Origin: Betaproteobacteria bacterium
GTDB taxonomy: Bacteria; Pseudomonadota; Gammaproteobacteria; Burkholderiales; Rhodocyclaceae
Assembly (NCBI GenBank): GCA_028065725.1
Contig: JAPTVL010000290.1
Coordinates: 1-8,650, forward strand
Direction: 5' to 3'
DNA: 8,650 bases
Every line of letters starts with the position of its first letter. Position 1 is the first letter of the stretch. Both the position numbers and the translations under genes were made by a program. Of the stretch, positions 1 through 7,078 are shown in pieces. The notes beneath the pieces are model-generated. The model searched no databases, was not told the origin of the DNA, and saw only the letters and a list, made by a program, of their open reading frames with translations.

Positions 1-2631
1 GCTGACGGGCGCAATATCGTCCTGGCTGATGCCGGCGCGGCGATTTACACGGCTGGCCGGCTGGCTGCCCCGTTGCCGGGGTTCACCTTGCCCTTTGCCA
101 ATCTGCGCGCGGCCTACACCGTGGACGGCGGCGACGTGCGCATCGCCGCGCGCGGCGACGTGATCGGCAAGCCGTCGGCACAGCTTTTCTCGCAATGGCT
201 GTACCGCCAGGGCGCGATCGATCCGGTGACGGGTCTGTATGCCCAGCAACCTTCGTGGTGGGTGCGTTTCGACCAGTTCAAGCAAGGGGTCGGCGCGCTC
301 GGTGGCGGCGATGTGACGATTGCTGCGGGTGGAACGGTGCGCGATGTGTCGGCGAGCCTGCCGACGCAGGCTTACACTATGGGCACGAAGCCGTCCGACA
401 CGGTTCTCAAGGAAACCGGGGGCGGTACGCTCCGCGTGAAGGCCGGCGGCGATGTGCTGGGCGGCAGTTATTACGTCGGGCGCGGAGAACTCGACATCCG
501 TGCAGGAGGGCGGGTGGCAGCGGGCAGCGCAAAGATCAATCCGAATACAGCGCCGCTCGCGGCGATCATAGGTGTGGGAGACGCCCGCGCAGGTGTGCGC
601 GCGACCGGCGACGTCGTCATCGGCAATATCGTGAATCCGCACCTGGTGCCGCAAAGCGCGAGCAATCTCGTGCAGCCGCCGTTTGGACAAGGCTTGCGCA
701 ACCCGCGAGCAACGCTGTTTTCTACCTATGGTGCTGACAGCGGCGTGACGACGCAAAGCCTGGCAGGTAACACGAGGCTGGAAAATAGCCCGCTGAATTC
801 GAGTGCCTTTCCCGATTTGCTGGGCGGCAATCTGGTCGGCGACCAGACGACGCTTGCGAGTGGTTTGCTGCCCCCGACGCTCTCGCTGGTCGCCTTCCTG
901 GGCGATGTGACGGTCGGCACGGCGGCAACAGGAAATCTGACTTTGAGTCCATCGGCGAGCGGAACGATCAATCTGTTTGCGGGGTCGTCCATTCACCTCA
1001 ACAGCAACCTCGCGCTGAGCGACATGGATCCCCGTTTCGTTCCCGATGCGAAGAATCCAGTCGGCACGGTATCCACAACCGCAACCGCTCGTCCGGTCGT
1101 GCCGCGCCTGCTGCTCGATCCGTTCTCGGTGCTGGGCAACATTCATGCGGCGACACCCGTCCACACGGCAGATCGCACACCCGCCCGGGTTTATGCGAGA
1201 GAAGGTGATGTCGTCGGCGTCAATTTGTCAGGCCAGGGCAAAGTGCTGAACGTGGCGAAAGCAGTGGATGTTCGTGCCGGCAACGATGTGCGTAATCTCA
1301 GCGTATTCGCGCAGCATAACGACGCTGCCGATATCAGCCGGATCGAGGCCGGACGCGATGTCGCCTATGACTCGACCAGCGATCGCCGCGACCGCTCGTT
1401 GATCCGTATTGGCGGAGATGGGCGCGTCGAGGTGACGGCGGGGCGCAGCATCGATCTGGGCACCTCGGGCGGCATCGTCAGCCGGGGCAATATCGACAAT
1501 CCCAATTTGCCTGCAGGCGGCGCAGACATACATCTGGCGGCCGGCGTGGGCGCGGATGGAATCGATTATGCCGGTGCGGTCACCCGACTGCTGAAAGCGC
1601 TGAGCGCCGATCCCGGCGACGAAGTCACCTTGTGGCAGGCACGCTGGCTGACAGGCGACGACAGCCTGGGTGCCGCGGATGCGGTGGCTGCCGTGCAGGC
1701 TGTCCAGCAACTCGATGCGGATGCCCAGCGCGCACGTGTACGCGACTGGCAGTTCACCGCACTTCGTGAAACCGGTCTCGATGCCAACCAGGCCGACAGT
1801 GGGTTTGCAGGCGATTTCTCGCGCGGCTACGCGGCACTGGCCTTGCTGTTCCCCGGCATCGAAGAGAAAAATGAGGACGGCAGCTTCAGGCACTACGAAG
1901 GCGACATCAACCTGTTCGCCAGCCGTGTGAAGACCGAGAACGGCGGGAATGTCGAATTCTTCGTGCCGGGCGGAGGTGTGGTCGTTGGCCTTGCCAACAC
2001 GGCGAAGGAACTGGTCGAAGTCGGCAGCAATGTGCTCGGCACGGTGGTGGCGGGTGAGGGCGACCTCAAGGGCATGTCGCGTGACGACATGCTGGTCAAC
2101 CAGTCTCGCATGCTCACGGTGGGCGGTGGCGACGTGTTGCTGTGGTCGAGCGAGGGCGATATCGACGCGGGCAAGGGGAAGAAAACGGCATCCGCCGTGC
2201 CGCCGCCGGTCGTCAAGGTCGACGCTCAAGGCAACGTGACACTGGAGCAGCAAGGTGCCGTGACTGGCAGCGGTATCGGCGCGCTCTTTGTGGCCGGTGG
2301 CACCGCCGGCGACGTCGACCTCATCGCCCCCAAAGGCACGGTCAACGCCGGCGACGCCGGCATCCGCGCCGGCAACCTCAACATCGCCGCGCAGGTGGTA
2401 TTGGGGGCGGACAACATCAGTGTATCGGGCAACTCGACCGGCACGCCGGTGGCCGACACCAGCGCGGTGACGGCCGCTTCGTCCGGCGCCAGCAATGCGG
2501 GCGGCGACGTCTCGTCCACCACCGCCGCGCTGTCGCAGAACCTGGCCGATGCGGCGCGTGCGGCGGAAGCGCTAAAGCAGGCGTTCAAGCCGACCTTCAT
2601 TTCGGCGGAGGTGATCGGGCACGGCGATTGA
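1..2631 (+). CDS. Filamentous haemagglutinin family adhesin, C-terminal part (DUF3739-type), 5' end outside window
   Basis: This is the C-terminal 876 residues of a giant secreted surface adhesin. The frame is open from base 1, and bases 1-72 already encode protein of the same style, so the TTG at 73 is not the true start. The sequence is full of glycine-rich beta-helix repeats, such as GGDVRIAARGDV (121-156), GGGDVTIAAGGTV (about 301-340) and GELDIRAGGRVAAG (about 484-525). A helix-rich stretch at about 1558-1870 interrupts the beta-helix. Beta repeats then resume and lead to the conserved-looking segment GDVDLIAPKGTVNAGDAGI (about 2308-2364), a low-complexity Ser/Ala/Gly linker, a short helix and the terminus FISAEVIGHGD. 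I recognise this pattern as the DUF3739 C-terminus of haemagglutinin-type proteins. The N-terminal signal peptide and two-partner-secretion domain are expected upstream. No C-terminal autotransporter barrel or sortase signal is present, so secretion by a TpsB-type transporter is inferred. Family assignment is firm; the exact ligand is unknown. Confidence 0.85.
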   Translation, partial: ADGRNIVLADAGAAIYTAGRLAAPLPGFTLPFANLRAAYTVDGGDVRIAARGDVIGKPSAQLFSQWLYRQGAIDPVTGLYAQQPSWWVRFDQFKQGVGALGGGDVTIAAGGTVRDVSASLPTQAYTMGTKPSDTVLKETGGGTLRVKAGGDVLGGSYYVGRGELDIRAGGRVAAGSAKINPNTAPLAAIIGVGDARAGVRATGDVVIGNIVNPHLVPQSASNLVQPPFGQGLRNPRATLFSTYGADSGVTTQSLAGNTRLENSPLNSSAFPDLLGGNLVGDQTTLASGLLPPTLSLVAFLGDVTVGTAATGNLTLSPSASGTINLFAGSSIHLNSNLALSDMDPRFVPDAKNPVGTVSTTATARPVVPRLLLDPFSVLGNIHAATPVHTADRTPARVYAREGDVVGVNLSGQGKVLNVAKAVDVRAGNDVRNLSVFAQHNDAADISRIEAGRDVAYDSTSDRRDRSLIRIGGDGRVEVTAGRSIDLGTSGGIVSRGNIDNPNLPAGGADIHLAAGVGADGIDYAGAVTRLLKALSADPGDEVTLWQARWLTGDDSLGAADAVAAVQAVQQLDADAQRARVRDWQFTALRETGLDANQADSGFAGDFSRGYAALALLFPGIEEKNEDGSFRHYEGDINLFASRVKTENGGNVEFFVPGGGVVVGLANTAKELVEVGSNVLGTVVAGEGDLKGMSRDDMLVNQSRMLTVGGGDVLLWSSEGDIDAGKGKKTASAVPPPVVKVDAQGNVTLEQQGAVTGSGIGALFVAGGTAGDVDLIAPKGTVNAGDAGIRAGNLNIAAQVVLGADNISVSGNSTGTPVADTSAVTAASSGASNAGGDVSSTTAALSQNLADAARAAEALKQAFKPTFISAEVIGHGD

Positions 2632-2671
2632 TGGATGCCGGCATGGCCCGAACGGGCCATGCCGGCATCCA
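2632..2671. terminator. Perfect 19-bp inverted repeat after the adhesin gene, probable transcription-ending hairpin
   Basis: The arms at 2632-2650 and 2653-2671 are perfect reverse complements separated by AA, so the effective loop is GAAC. The repeat begins directly after the adhesin stop codon. Each arm also contains the 10-base palindrome ATGCCGGCAT (2635-2644 and 2659-2668). The stem is GC-rich and very stable, but no T-run follows on either strand, so it is not a textbook intrinsic terminator. It could end or attenuate transcription, protect the 3' end of the adhesin mRNA, or be a REP-like element. Confidence 0.5.
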
Positions 2672-2692
2672 GCCGCTGTCATTGCCGGTCCG

Positions 2693-2698
2693 CATAAT
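2693..2698 (+). promoter_or_regulatory. Weak candidate -10 box (CATAAT) for the downstream operon
   Basis: CATAAT at 2693-2698 matches the sigma-70 -10 consensus at five of six positions and lies about 30 bases before the start codon at 2730. No convincing -35 box is found at the right distance. No clear Shine-Dalgarno sequence precedes 2730 either. The stable hairpin upstream supports a separate promoter for the operon, but this site is only a guess. Confidence 0.2.
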
Positions 2699-2729
2699 CC
2701 GGAGCTTGCTTCATTCCGGTTGAAACACC

Positions 2730-4397
2730 ATGCGTGTCCTAGCTGTTGCGATTGCCTTGCTGCTTGCCCTGTTTTCCGCGTCCAGCCATGCGTGGTGGAA
2801 CGAGGATTGGACGGCACGCAAGAAAATCACGCTGACCAACCCTGCGGGCGAGGTTGCCGATGCGCCGGTGCTGATCCGCCTGCACACCGGAAATTTCGAT
2901 TTCCTGTCGGCCAACGAGAACGGCAGCGACCTGCGTGTGGTGGCGGGCGACGACGCCACCGAACTCAAGTTCCACATCGAGAAATGGGACGGCATCAACC
3001 AGCTTGCGCTGGTGTGGGTGAAGGTGCCCAAGCTGGCCGCCAGCAGCGAAGCCTGGCTGTATTTCGGTAATCCCGAAGCGGTGCCCGCCTCTGATCCCAA
3101 GGGCACCTATGATGCCGCCAGCGCGGTATTCCATTTCAACGAAGCGGGCGGCAATCCGGCCGATAGCGGCCCGAACGGGCTGAACGCCACGGCGTTCACC
3201 GGCACGCGCATTGCCGCCTCGTTTGCCAACGGCGGCGCCAAGTTCGATGCGACGCAAAACCTGACTCTGCCGGCCGTGCCGGCCAACGGCGGCTGGAGCG
3301 CGTCGATGTGGCTGAAGCCCACCGCGCTCGATGGCAAGCTGATGCAGGCCGGCGGTCTCTCCGCTGCGTTGGCGGGCGGCATTCTGAACGTGCAGGCTGG
3401 CGGGGCGAGCGTGACGGCCGCCGCCCCGCTCGGAGACGGCAAATGGCAGCACGTGGTCGTGGTCGTCGAGGCGGGCGTGCTCAAGCTCTATATCGACGGC
3501 AAGCCGGCGGGCGAGTCGGCCGGCGCGGCCGTGCCTGCGGGCCCGCTGACTGTGGGCAACGGCTACGTCGGCGAAGCCGACGAGATCCAACTCGCCGGCG
3601 CGGCGCGCTCCGCCGCCTGGGTCGCCGTCGCGGCGGCGCAGGGGCCCGACGGCACGCTGGTCGCGCTGGGCGAGGACGAGGGCAGCGAAGGCGGCGGCGG
3701 GGGTATCTGGAGCACGCTGTTCCAGGCGCTCACGCTCGACGGCTGGATCGCCATCGGCGTGCTTGCCGTGATGCTGGTGATCGCGGTGTGGGTGATGATC
3801 GCCAAGGCGGCGTACGTGAACAAGGTGGACAAGGCCAACCGCGCCTTTCTCGACCAGTTCCGCGAATTGTCGACCGACCTCGGCGCGCTCGACCGGTCGA
3901 CCCAGATGGCGGAGGCGTTCAGGCATTCCTCGCTCTACCGGCTCTATCACATTGCCGCGCTGGAGCTGTCGCACCGCTTCAAGGACACCGACGCCAGCCA
4001 CCTGACGGACCAGGACAAGAACCTCACGCCGCAGGCGCTGGACTCGATCCGCGCCAGTCTGGACACCGGCATGGTGCGCGAATCGGGCCTGCTCACCCGC
4101 CTGATGGTGCTGCTCACCATCGCGATCTCGGGCGGCCCGTTCATCGGCCTCCTGGGCACGGTGCTGGGGGTGATGATCACTTTTGCGGTCATCGCCGCCT
4201 CCGGCGACGTCAACGTCAACGCCATCGCCCCCGGCATCGCGGCGGCGCTGATGGCCACGGCCGCGGGCATGGCGGTCGCGATCCCGGCCCTGTTCGGCTA
4301 CAACTATCTGAACTCGCGCATCAAGACCATCACGTCGGATATGCGGGTGTTCATCGACGAGCTGGTCACCAAGCTCGCCGAGAACTACTCGCGCTGA
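2730..4397 (+). CDS. DUF2341-LamG-MotA/TolQ/ExbB fusion, proton-channel subunit with periplasmic lectin-like head
   Basis: This 555-residue inner-membrane protein joins a secreted sensor-like head to an ExbB/TolQ-type proton-channel subunit. Residues 1-22 are a signal peptide with likely cleavage after SHA. Residues about 23-116 match DUF2341 (the WNEDWTARKKITLTN start and the AWLYFGN end are typical). Residues about 128-312 look like a LamG/concanavalin-type beta-sandwich, with FHFNE near 134, then SASMWLKPT, WQHVVVVVE and LKLYIDGKPAG. A Gly/Glu-rich linker (about 315-325) leads to a first membrane helix (about 338-358). A cytoplasmic domain follows, then two helices at about 454-489 and 496-525. 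These carry the family motifs GPFIGLLGTVLGV and ALMATAAGMAVAIPALFGYN; T477 and T510 align with the pore threonines of ExbB. Ala505 stands where E. coli ExbB has Glu176. The ATG at 2730 is chosen because it gives the signal peptide. The next gene starts 10 bases after the stop codon. Confidence 0.9.
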   Translation: MRVLAVAIALLLALFSASSHAWWNEDWTARKKITLTNPAGEVADAPVLIRLHTGNFDFLSANENGSDLRVVAGDDATELKFHIEKWDGINQLALVWVKVPKLAASSEAWLYFGNPEAVPASDPKGTYDAASAVFHFNEAGGNPADSGPNGLNATAFTGTRIAASFANGGAKFDATQNLTLPAVPANGGWSASMWLKPTALDGKLMQAGGLSAALAGGILNVQAGGASVTAAAPLGDGKWQHVVVVVEAGVLKLYIDGKPAGESAGAAVPAGPLTVGNGYVGEADEIQLAGAARSAAWVAVAAAQGPDGTLVALGEDEGSEGGGGGIWSTLFQALTLDGWIAIGVLAVMLVIAVWVMIAKAAYVNKVDKANRAFLDQFRELSTDLGALDRSTQMAEAFRHSSLYRLYHIAALELSHRFKDTDASHLTDQDKNLTPQALDSIRASLDTGMVRESGLLTRLMVLLTIAISGGPFIGLLGTVLGVMITFAVIAASGDVNVNAIAPGIAAALMATAAGMAVAIPALFGYNYLNSRIKTITSDMRVFIDELVTKLAENYSR

Positions 4398-4401
4398 GGA
4401 G
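4396..4401 (+). promoter_or_regulatory. Ribosome binding site GAGGAG for the ExbD-like gene
   Basis: GAGGAG overlaps the stop codon of the preceding gene and ends six bases before the ATG at 4408. It is the clearest Shine-Dalgarno site in the operon and fixes the ExbD-like start. It also suggests coupled translation of the two stator subunits. Confidence 0.7.
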
Positions 4402-4407
4402 CCCGCC

Positions 4408-4815
4408 ATGGCCAGCGCGCACGAGGACGACGAACCCTACGATGAAATCAACATCACGCCGATGCTCGATCTGGCGTACGTGCTGCTCGTCATCTTCATC
4501 ATCATGACCACGGCCTCGGTGCAGGGCATCAAGGTCAACCTGCCCAAGGCGAGCGACACCCCGAGTCTGGCCAAGCCCAAGACCAAGGCGATCACGATTT
4601 CCGACACCGGTCAGGTCTATCTCGATACCTATCCGGTTTCCATGGACGAACTGCGTACCCAGCTCGCGGCGGCCAAGGCGGCCGTGCCGGATCTGCCGGT
4701 GGTGGTCAAGGGCGACACCGTGGTGCAGTACGGCAAGGTGATGGAGGTGCTCGACCTGCTGGGACAGGTGGGCATCACGCAGATGGGTCTGGTGACCCAG
4801 CCAGTCGCGAAGTAA
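4408..4815 (+). CDS. ExbD/TolR family biopolymer transport protein
   Basis: This 135-residue protein is close to the usual ExbD length. It should form the plug helices inside the ExbB-like pentamer and take part in proton-driven motion. A short acidic cytoplasmic N-terminus precedes INITPMLDLAYVLLVIFIIM, the signature membrane helix. Asp21 in this helix matches the essential membrane Asp of ExbD/TolR (Asp25 in E. coli ExbD). The periplasmic part has the family pattern, with VYLDTYPVSMDELRTQL, then VVVKGD, and GITQMGLVTQP near the end. It has a good ribosome binding site and lies between the ExbB-like and TonB-like genes with gaps of 10 and 3 bases. It is expected to pair with the upstream fusion protein and not the housekeeping ExbB. 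ExbD and TolR are hard to tell apart by eye; the TonB-like neighbour favours ExbD. Confidence 0.93.
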   Translation: MASAHEDDEPYDEINITPMLDLAYVLLVIFIIMTTASVQGIKVNLPKASDTPSLAKPKTKAITISDTGQVYLDTYPVSMDELRTQLAAAKAAVPDLPVVVKGDTVVQYGKVMEVLDLLGQVGITQMGLVTQPVAK

Positions 4816-4818
4816 GGC

Positions 4819-5475
4819 ATGGAGGAGCGCAAGCAGAAACCCGCCTGGATGCGCTGGGGCGGCGTGGTTGCCGGCCTCGTCGCGGCGGTGCTCATCGCGC
4901 TATGGCTGAAAGACATGCTGACGCCGAAGGGTCCGGTGCAAAAAATGAAGGTTCAGCAGATCACCCTGGTGAAGCTGCCGCCGCCTCCGCCGCCGCCACC
5001 CCCGGAGGAGAAGCCGCCCGAGCCGGAAATCAAGGAAGAGGTGAAGCTGGACGAACCGCAGCCGACGCCGGACGAGCCGCAGCAGGCCGACGCACCGCCG
5101 CCGGACGGCATCGCCGAGGGCCCGGCGGGGGGGATGGCGACCGATATCGCGCGCGGTGTGCCGACGCTGCCGGGCAGCGGCGGGGGAAATCCCTGGGCCT
5201 GGTACGACGCCCTGGTGAACGACGCGGTGAACTCGGCGTTCCAGGCCGCACTTGGGCGCGAGAAAGCGCTCAAGAACAAGAGCTACAAGGTGGTGGTGAA
5301 GGTCTGGATCGACGGCGGCGGGCAGGTGACGCGCGCCGCTCTGGTGGACAGCACGGGCGATGCCCGTGCGGACGAGGTGCTGAAGGATGCGTTGAAGGGT
5401 ATGCGCGCCCTGCGTGACGGCCCCCCGGCCGACATGCCGCAACCGATGAAAATACGCGTGACTTCGCGCGCATGA
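4819..5475 (+). CDS. TonB-like energy transducer
   Basis: This 218-residue protein is predicted to carry energy from the ExbB/ExbD-like motor to the outer membrane. It has a short basic N-terminus and one membrane helix at about 12-31. A Pro/Glu/Lys-rich periplasmic spacer follows (about 38-100), including nine consecutive prolines at 54-62. A Gly-rich linker leads to a C-terminal domain at about 125-216. That domain has the TonB-type core VVVKVWIDGGGQVTRAALV followed by helix DARADEVLKDALKGM. The start of the domain (WYDALVNDAVNSAFQ) is more like the TonB_2/TolA C-terminal group than classical TonB. The membrane helix contains no His, whereas E. coli TonB has the functionally important His20. 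The start follows the exbD-type stop by three bases with only a very close AAGG upstream, so translational coupling is likely; Met11 is a less likely start because it would cut into the membrane helix. Confidence 0.87.
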   Translation: MEERKQKPAWMRWGGVVAGLVAAVLIALWLKDMLTPKGPVQKMKVQQITLVKLPPPPPPPPPEEKPPEPEIKEEVKLDEPQPTPDEPQQADAPPPDGIAEGPAGGMATDIARGVPTLPGSGGGNPWAWYDALVNDAVNSAFQAALGREKALKNKSYKVVVKVWIDGGGQVTRAALVDSTGDARADEVLKDALKGMRALRDGPPADMPQPMKIRVTSRA

Positions 5476-5494
5476 GAATGAACAAGAGAACGGT

Positions 5495-7078
5495 ATGACG
5501 ATACGAAAGAAACTGCTGGCGCTGGCCGTGGCGGCGGCGTGTTCGGGTAATGCGGTAGCGGCCCCCGAAGACGAGCGCGCACGGGTCGAGATGCTGCACG
5601 AAACCACGCTGAGCCTGATCCAGCTGCTGGTGGAGCAGGGCGTGCTGAAGCAGGAGGCGGCCGACGCGATGCTGAAGAAGGCCCAGCAGCAGGCCGCCGA
5701 GAAAACCGCGCAGACGCAGGCGGCCGAGGCGGAGGCTGGCAAGGGCGTGGTGCGCGTGACTTACGTGCCGGAGCACGTGAAGCGCGAAATCCGCGAGCAG
5801 GTGCGGCAGGATGTGGTGGCGCAGGCCAAGCTGGAACGCTGGGGCGACGTCAACGCGGTGCCGGAATGGCTCGACCGCCTGAAGTGGGAGGGGGATATCC
5901 GGCTGCGCTACCAGGGCGACCTGTTCTCCGAAAGCAATGCGCCGGAAACCGTGTTCCAGGCCATCGGCCAGAACGTCAGCAACACGCTGGAAGACCGTCA
6001 TCGCGAGCGCGTCCGGCTGCGCCTGGGGCTGAATGCCAACGTCGCCGGCGGTGTCGATGCCGGCGTGCGCATCACCACCGGCAATACCTCCGACCCGGTC
6101 TCGACCAACCAGACGCTCGGCAATTACGACAACAAGTACACGCTGGTGCTCGATCGCGCCTTCCTCAAGTTGCGGCCGATCGACGACCTGACCCTGTGGG
6201 GCGGGCGCATTCCCAATCCTTTTTTCTCCACCGACCTGGTGTGGGACGACGATCTCAACTTTGAAGGCGCGGCGGTGAGCTTTGCACCCGGCGCGCAGGA
6301 GCCGCTGCGCGTGTTCAAGCCCTTTGTCACCGCGGGGGTCTTCCCCTTGCAGGAGATCGAGGAAAAAGCGGGCGTCGCAGTGCGGGACAAGTGGCTCTAT
6401 GCCGCCCAGGGCGGGCTTGAATGGGCACCGACGACGCGCGCGCGCTTCAAGCTTGGCGCCGGCTACTACCAGTACCGCAACGTGGCGGGCGTGCCGAACC
6501 CCACGCCGACGACGACCGGGCTCTATGACCTCAGTGCGCCGCAATACCGCCAGAAGGGCAATTCCCTGTTCGTGGTCGATAGCGATGCGAACAACAACGG
6601 CACACAGAATGACCCGGTCTACGGCCTGGCGCCCGACTTCCGCATCGTCAACCTCACCCTGGTCGCCGACTTTGCCGAGTTCTTTCCCGTCCACATCATC
6701 GGGACCTTCGACTGGGCGCGCAACGTCGGCTACGACAGGGAGGAGATCCTGACGCGCACCGGGCAGGACATCAAGCCTGAGACCGACGGCTACCAGGTCA
6801 AGCTGACCGTCGGGCACCCGAAATTCAATTACATCGACGACCACGAATGGCAGGCCTTCGTCGGCTACCGCTATCTCGAACGCGATGCGGTGCTCGACGC
6901 CTTCACCGATTCGGACTTCCACCTGGGCGGCACCAACGCCAAGGGCTTCATGATCGGCGGCTCCTACGCGCTGTACAAGAACACCTGGCTGTCGGCGCGC
7001 TGGATGTCGTCCGACGAGATCAGCGGCCTGCCGCTTTCCATCGACGTGTTCCAGCTCGACCTCAATGCCAAGTTCTAA
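5495..7078 (+). CDS. Putative porin (Porin_5-like outer-membrane beta-barrel protein)
   Basis: This 527-residue protein is a predicted outer-membrane barrel. Residues 1-22 form a signal peptide (cleavage after AVA). Residues about 27-80 are helical and Gln/Ala/Glu-rich, probably a coiled coil that helps trimerise. The segment GVVRVTYVPEHVKREIREQV (84-103) and then WLDRLKWEGDIRLRYQGDLF (125-144) are, from memory, typical of the Porin_5 putative porin family. The rest alternates polar and hydrophobic residues with many aromatics, as expected for strands, and the protein ends in LDLNAKF with a C-terminal Phe, the usual recognition signal for outer-membrane assembly. No TonB-dependent receptor plug domain is visible. 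The ATG at 5495 gives the signal peptide. Its ribosome binding site is weak and the upstream gap is 19 bases. It is the only outer-membrane protein in this operon, so it is the natural partner candidate for the TonB-like protein. Substrate unknown. Confidence 0.85.
   Translation: MTIRKKLLALAVAAACSGNAVAAPEDERARVEMLHETTLSLIQLLVEQGVLKQEAADAMLKKAQQQAAEKTAQTQAAEAEAGKGVVRVTYVPEHVKREIREQVRQDVVAQAKLERWGDVNAVPEWLDRLKWEGDIRLRYQGDLFSESNAPETVFQAIGQNVSNTLEDRHRERVRLRLGLNANVAGGVDAGVRITTGNTSDPVSTNQTLGNYDNKYTLVLDRAFLKLRPIDDLTLWGGRIPNPFFSTDLVWDDDLNFEGAAVSFAPGAQEPLRVFKPFVTAGVFPLQEIEEKAGVAVRDKWLYAAQGGLEWAPTTRARFKLGAGYYQYRNVAGVPNPTPTTTGLYDLSAPQYRQKGNSLFVVDSDANNNGTQNDPVYGLAPDFRIVNLTLVADFAEFFPVHIIGTFDWARNVGYDREEILTRTGQDIKPETDGYQVKLTVGHPKFNYIDDHEWQAFVGYRYLERDAVLDAFTDSDFHLGGTNAKGFMIGGSYALYKNTWLSARWMSSDEISGLPLSIDVFQLDLNAKF

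Noticed and set aside
73..75. TTG as start of the adhesin gene
   Set aside because: The same frame is open to base 1 and encodes similar beta-helix-like protein, and there is no signal peptide after the TTG; the gene is cut by the window edge.
2682..2687. TTGCCG as -35 box for the CATAAT at 2693
   Set aside because: The spacing is only five bases, where about 17 are needed.
2739..4409. Long open frame of 556 codons on the minus strand, opposite the ExbB-like fusion gene
   Set aside because: It is Arg/Gly/His-rich low-complexity translation that mirrors the real gene; such antisense frames arise from strong GC bias at third codon positions. No domain or ribosome binding site is seen.
4408..5475. 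Tol-Pal system (TolR and TolA) as the identity of the ExbD- and TonB-like genes
   Set aside because: No TolB, Pal or YbgC-type gene is nearby, and the proline-rich spacer fits a TonB-like protein better than the long helical TolA; the C-terminal likeness to TolA is noted only.
5472..5495. Small frame starting at the ATG overlapping the TonB-like stop codon
   Set aside because: It runs only eight codons to a TGA at 5496; it could at most be a coupling leader for the porin gene.
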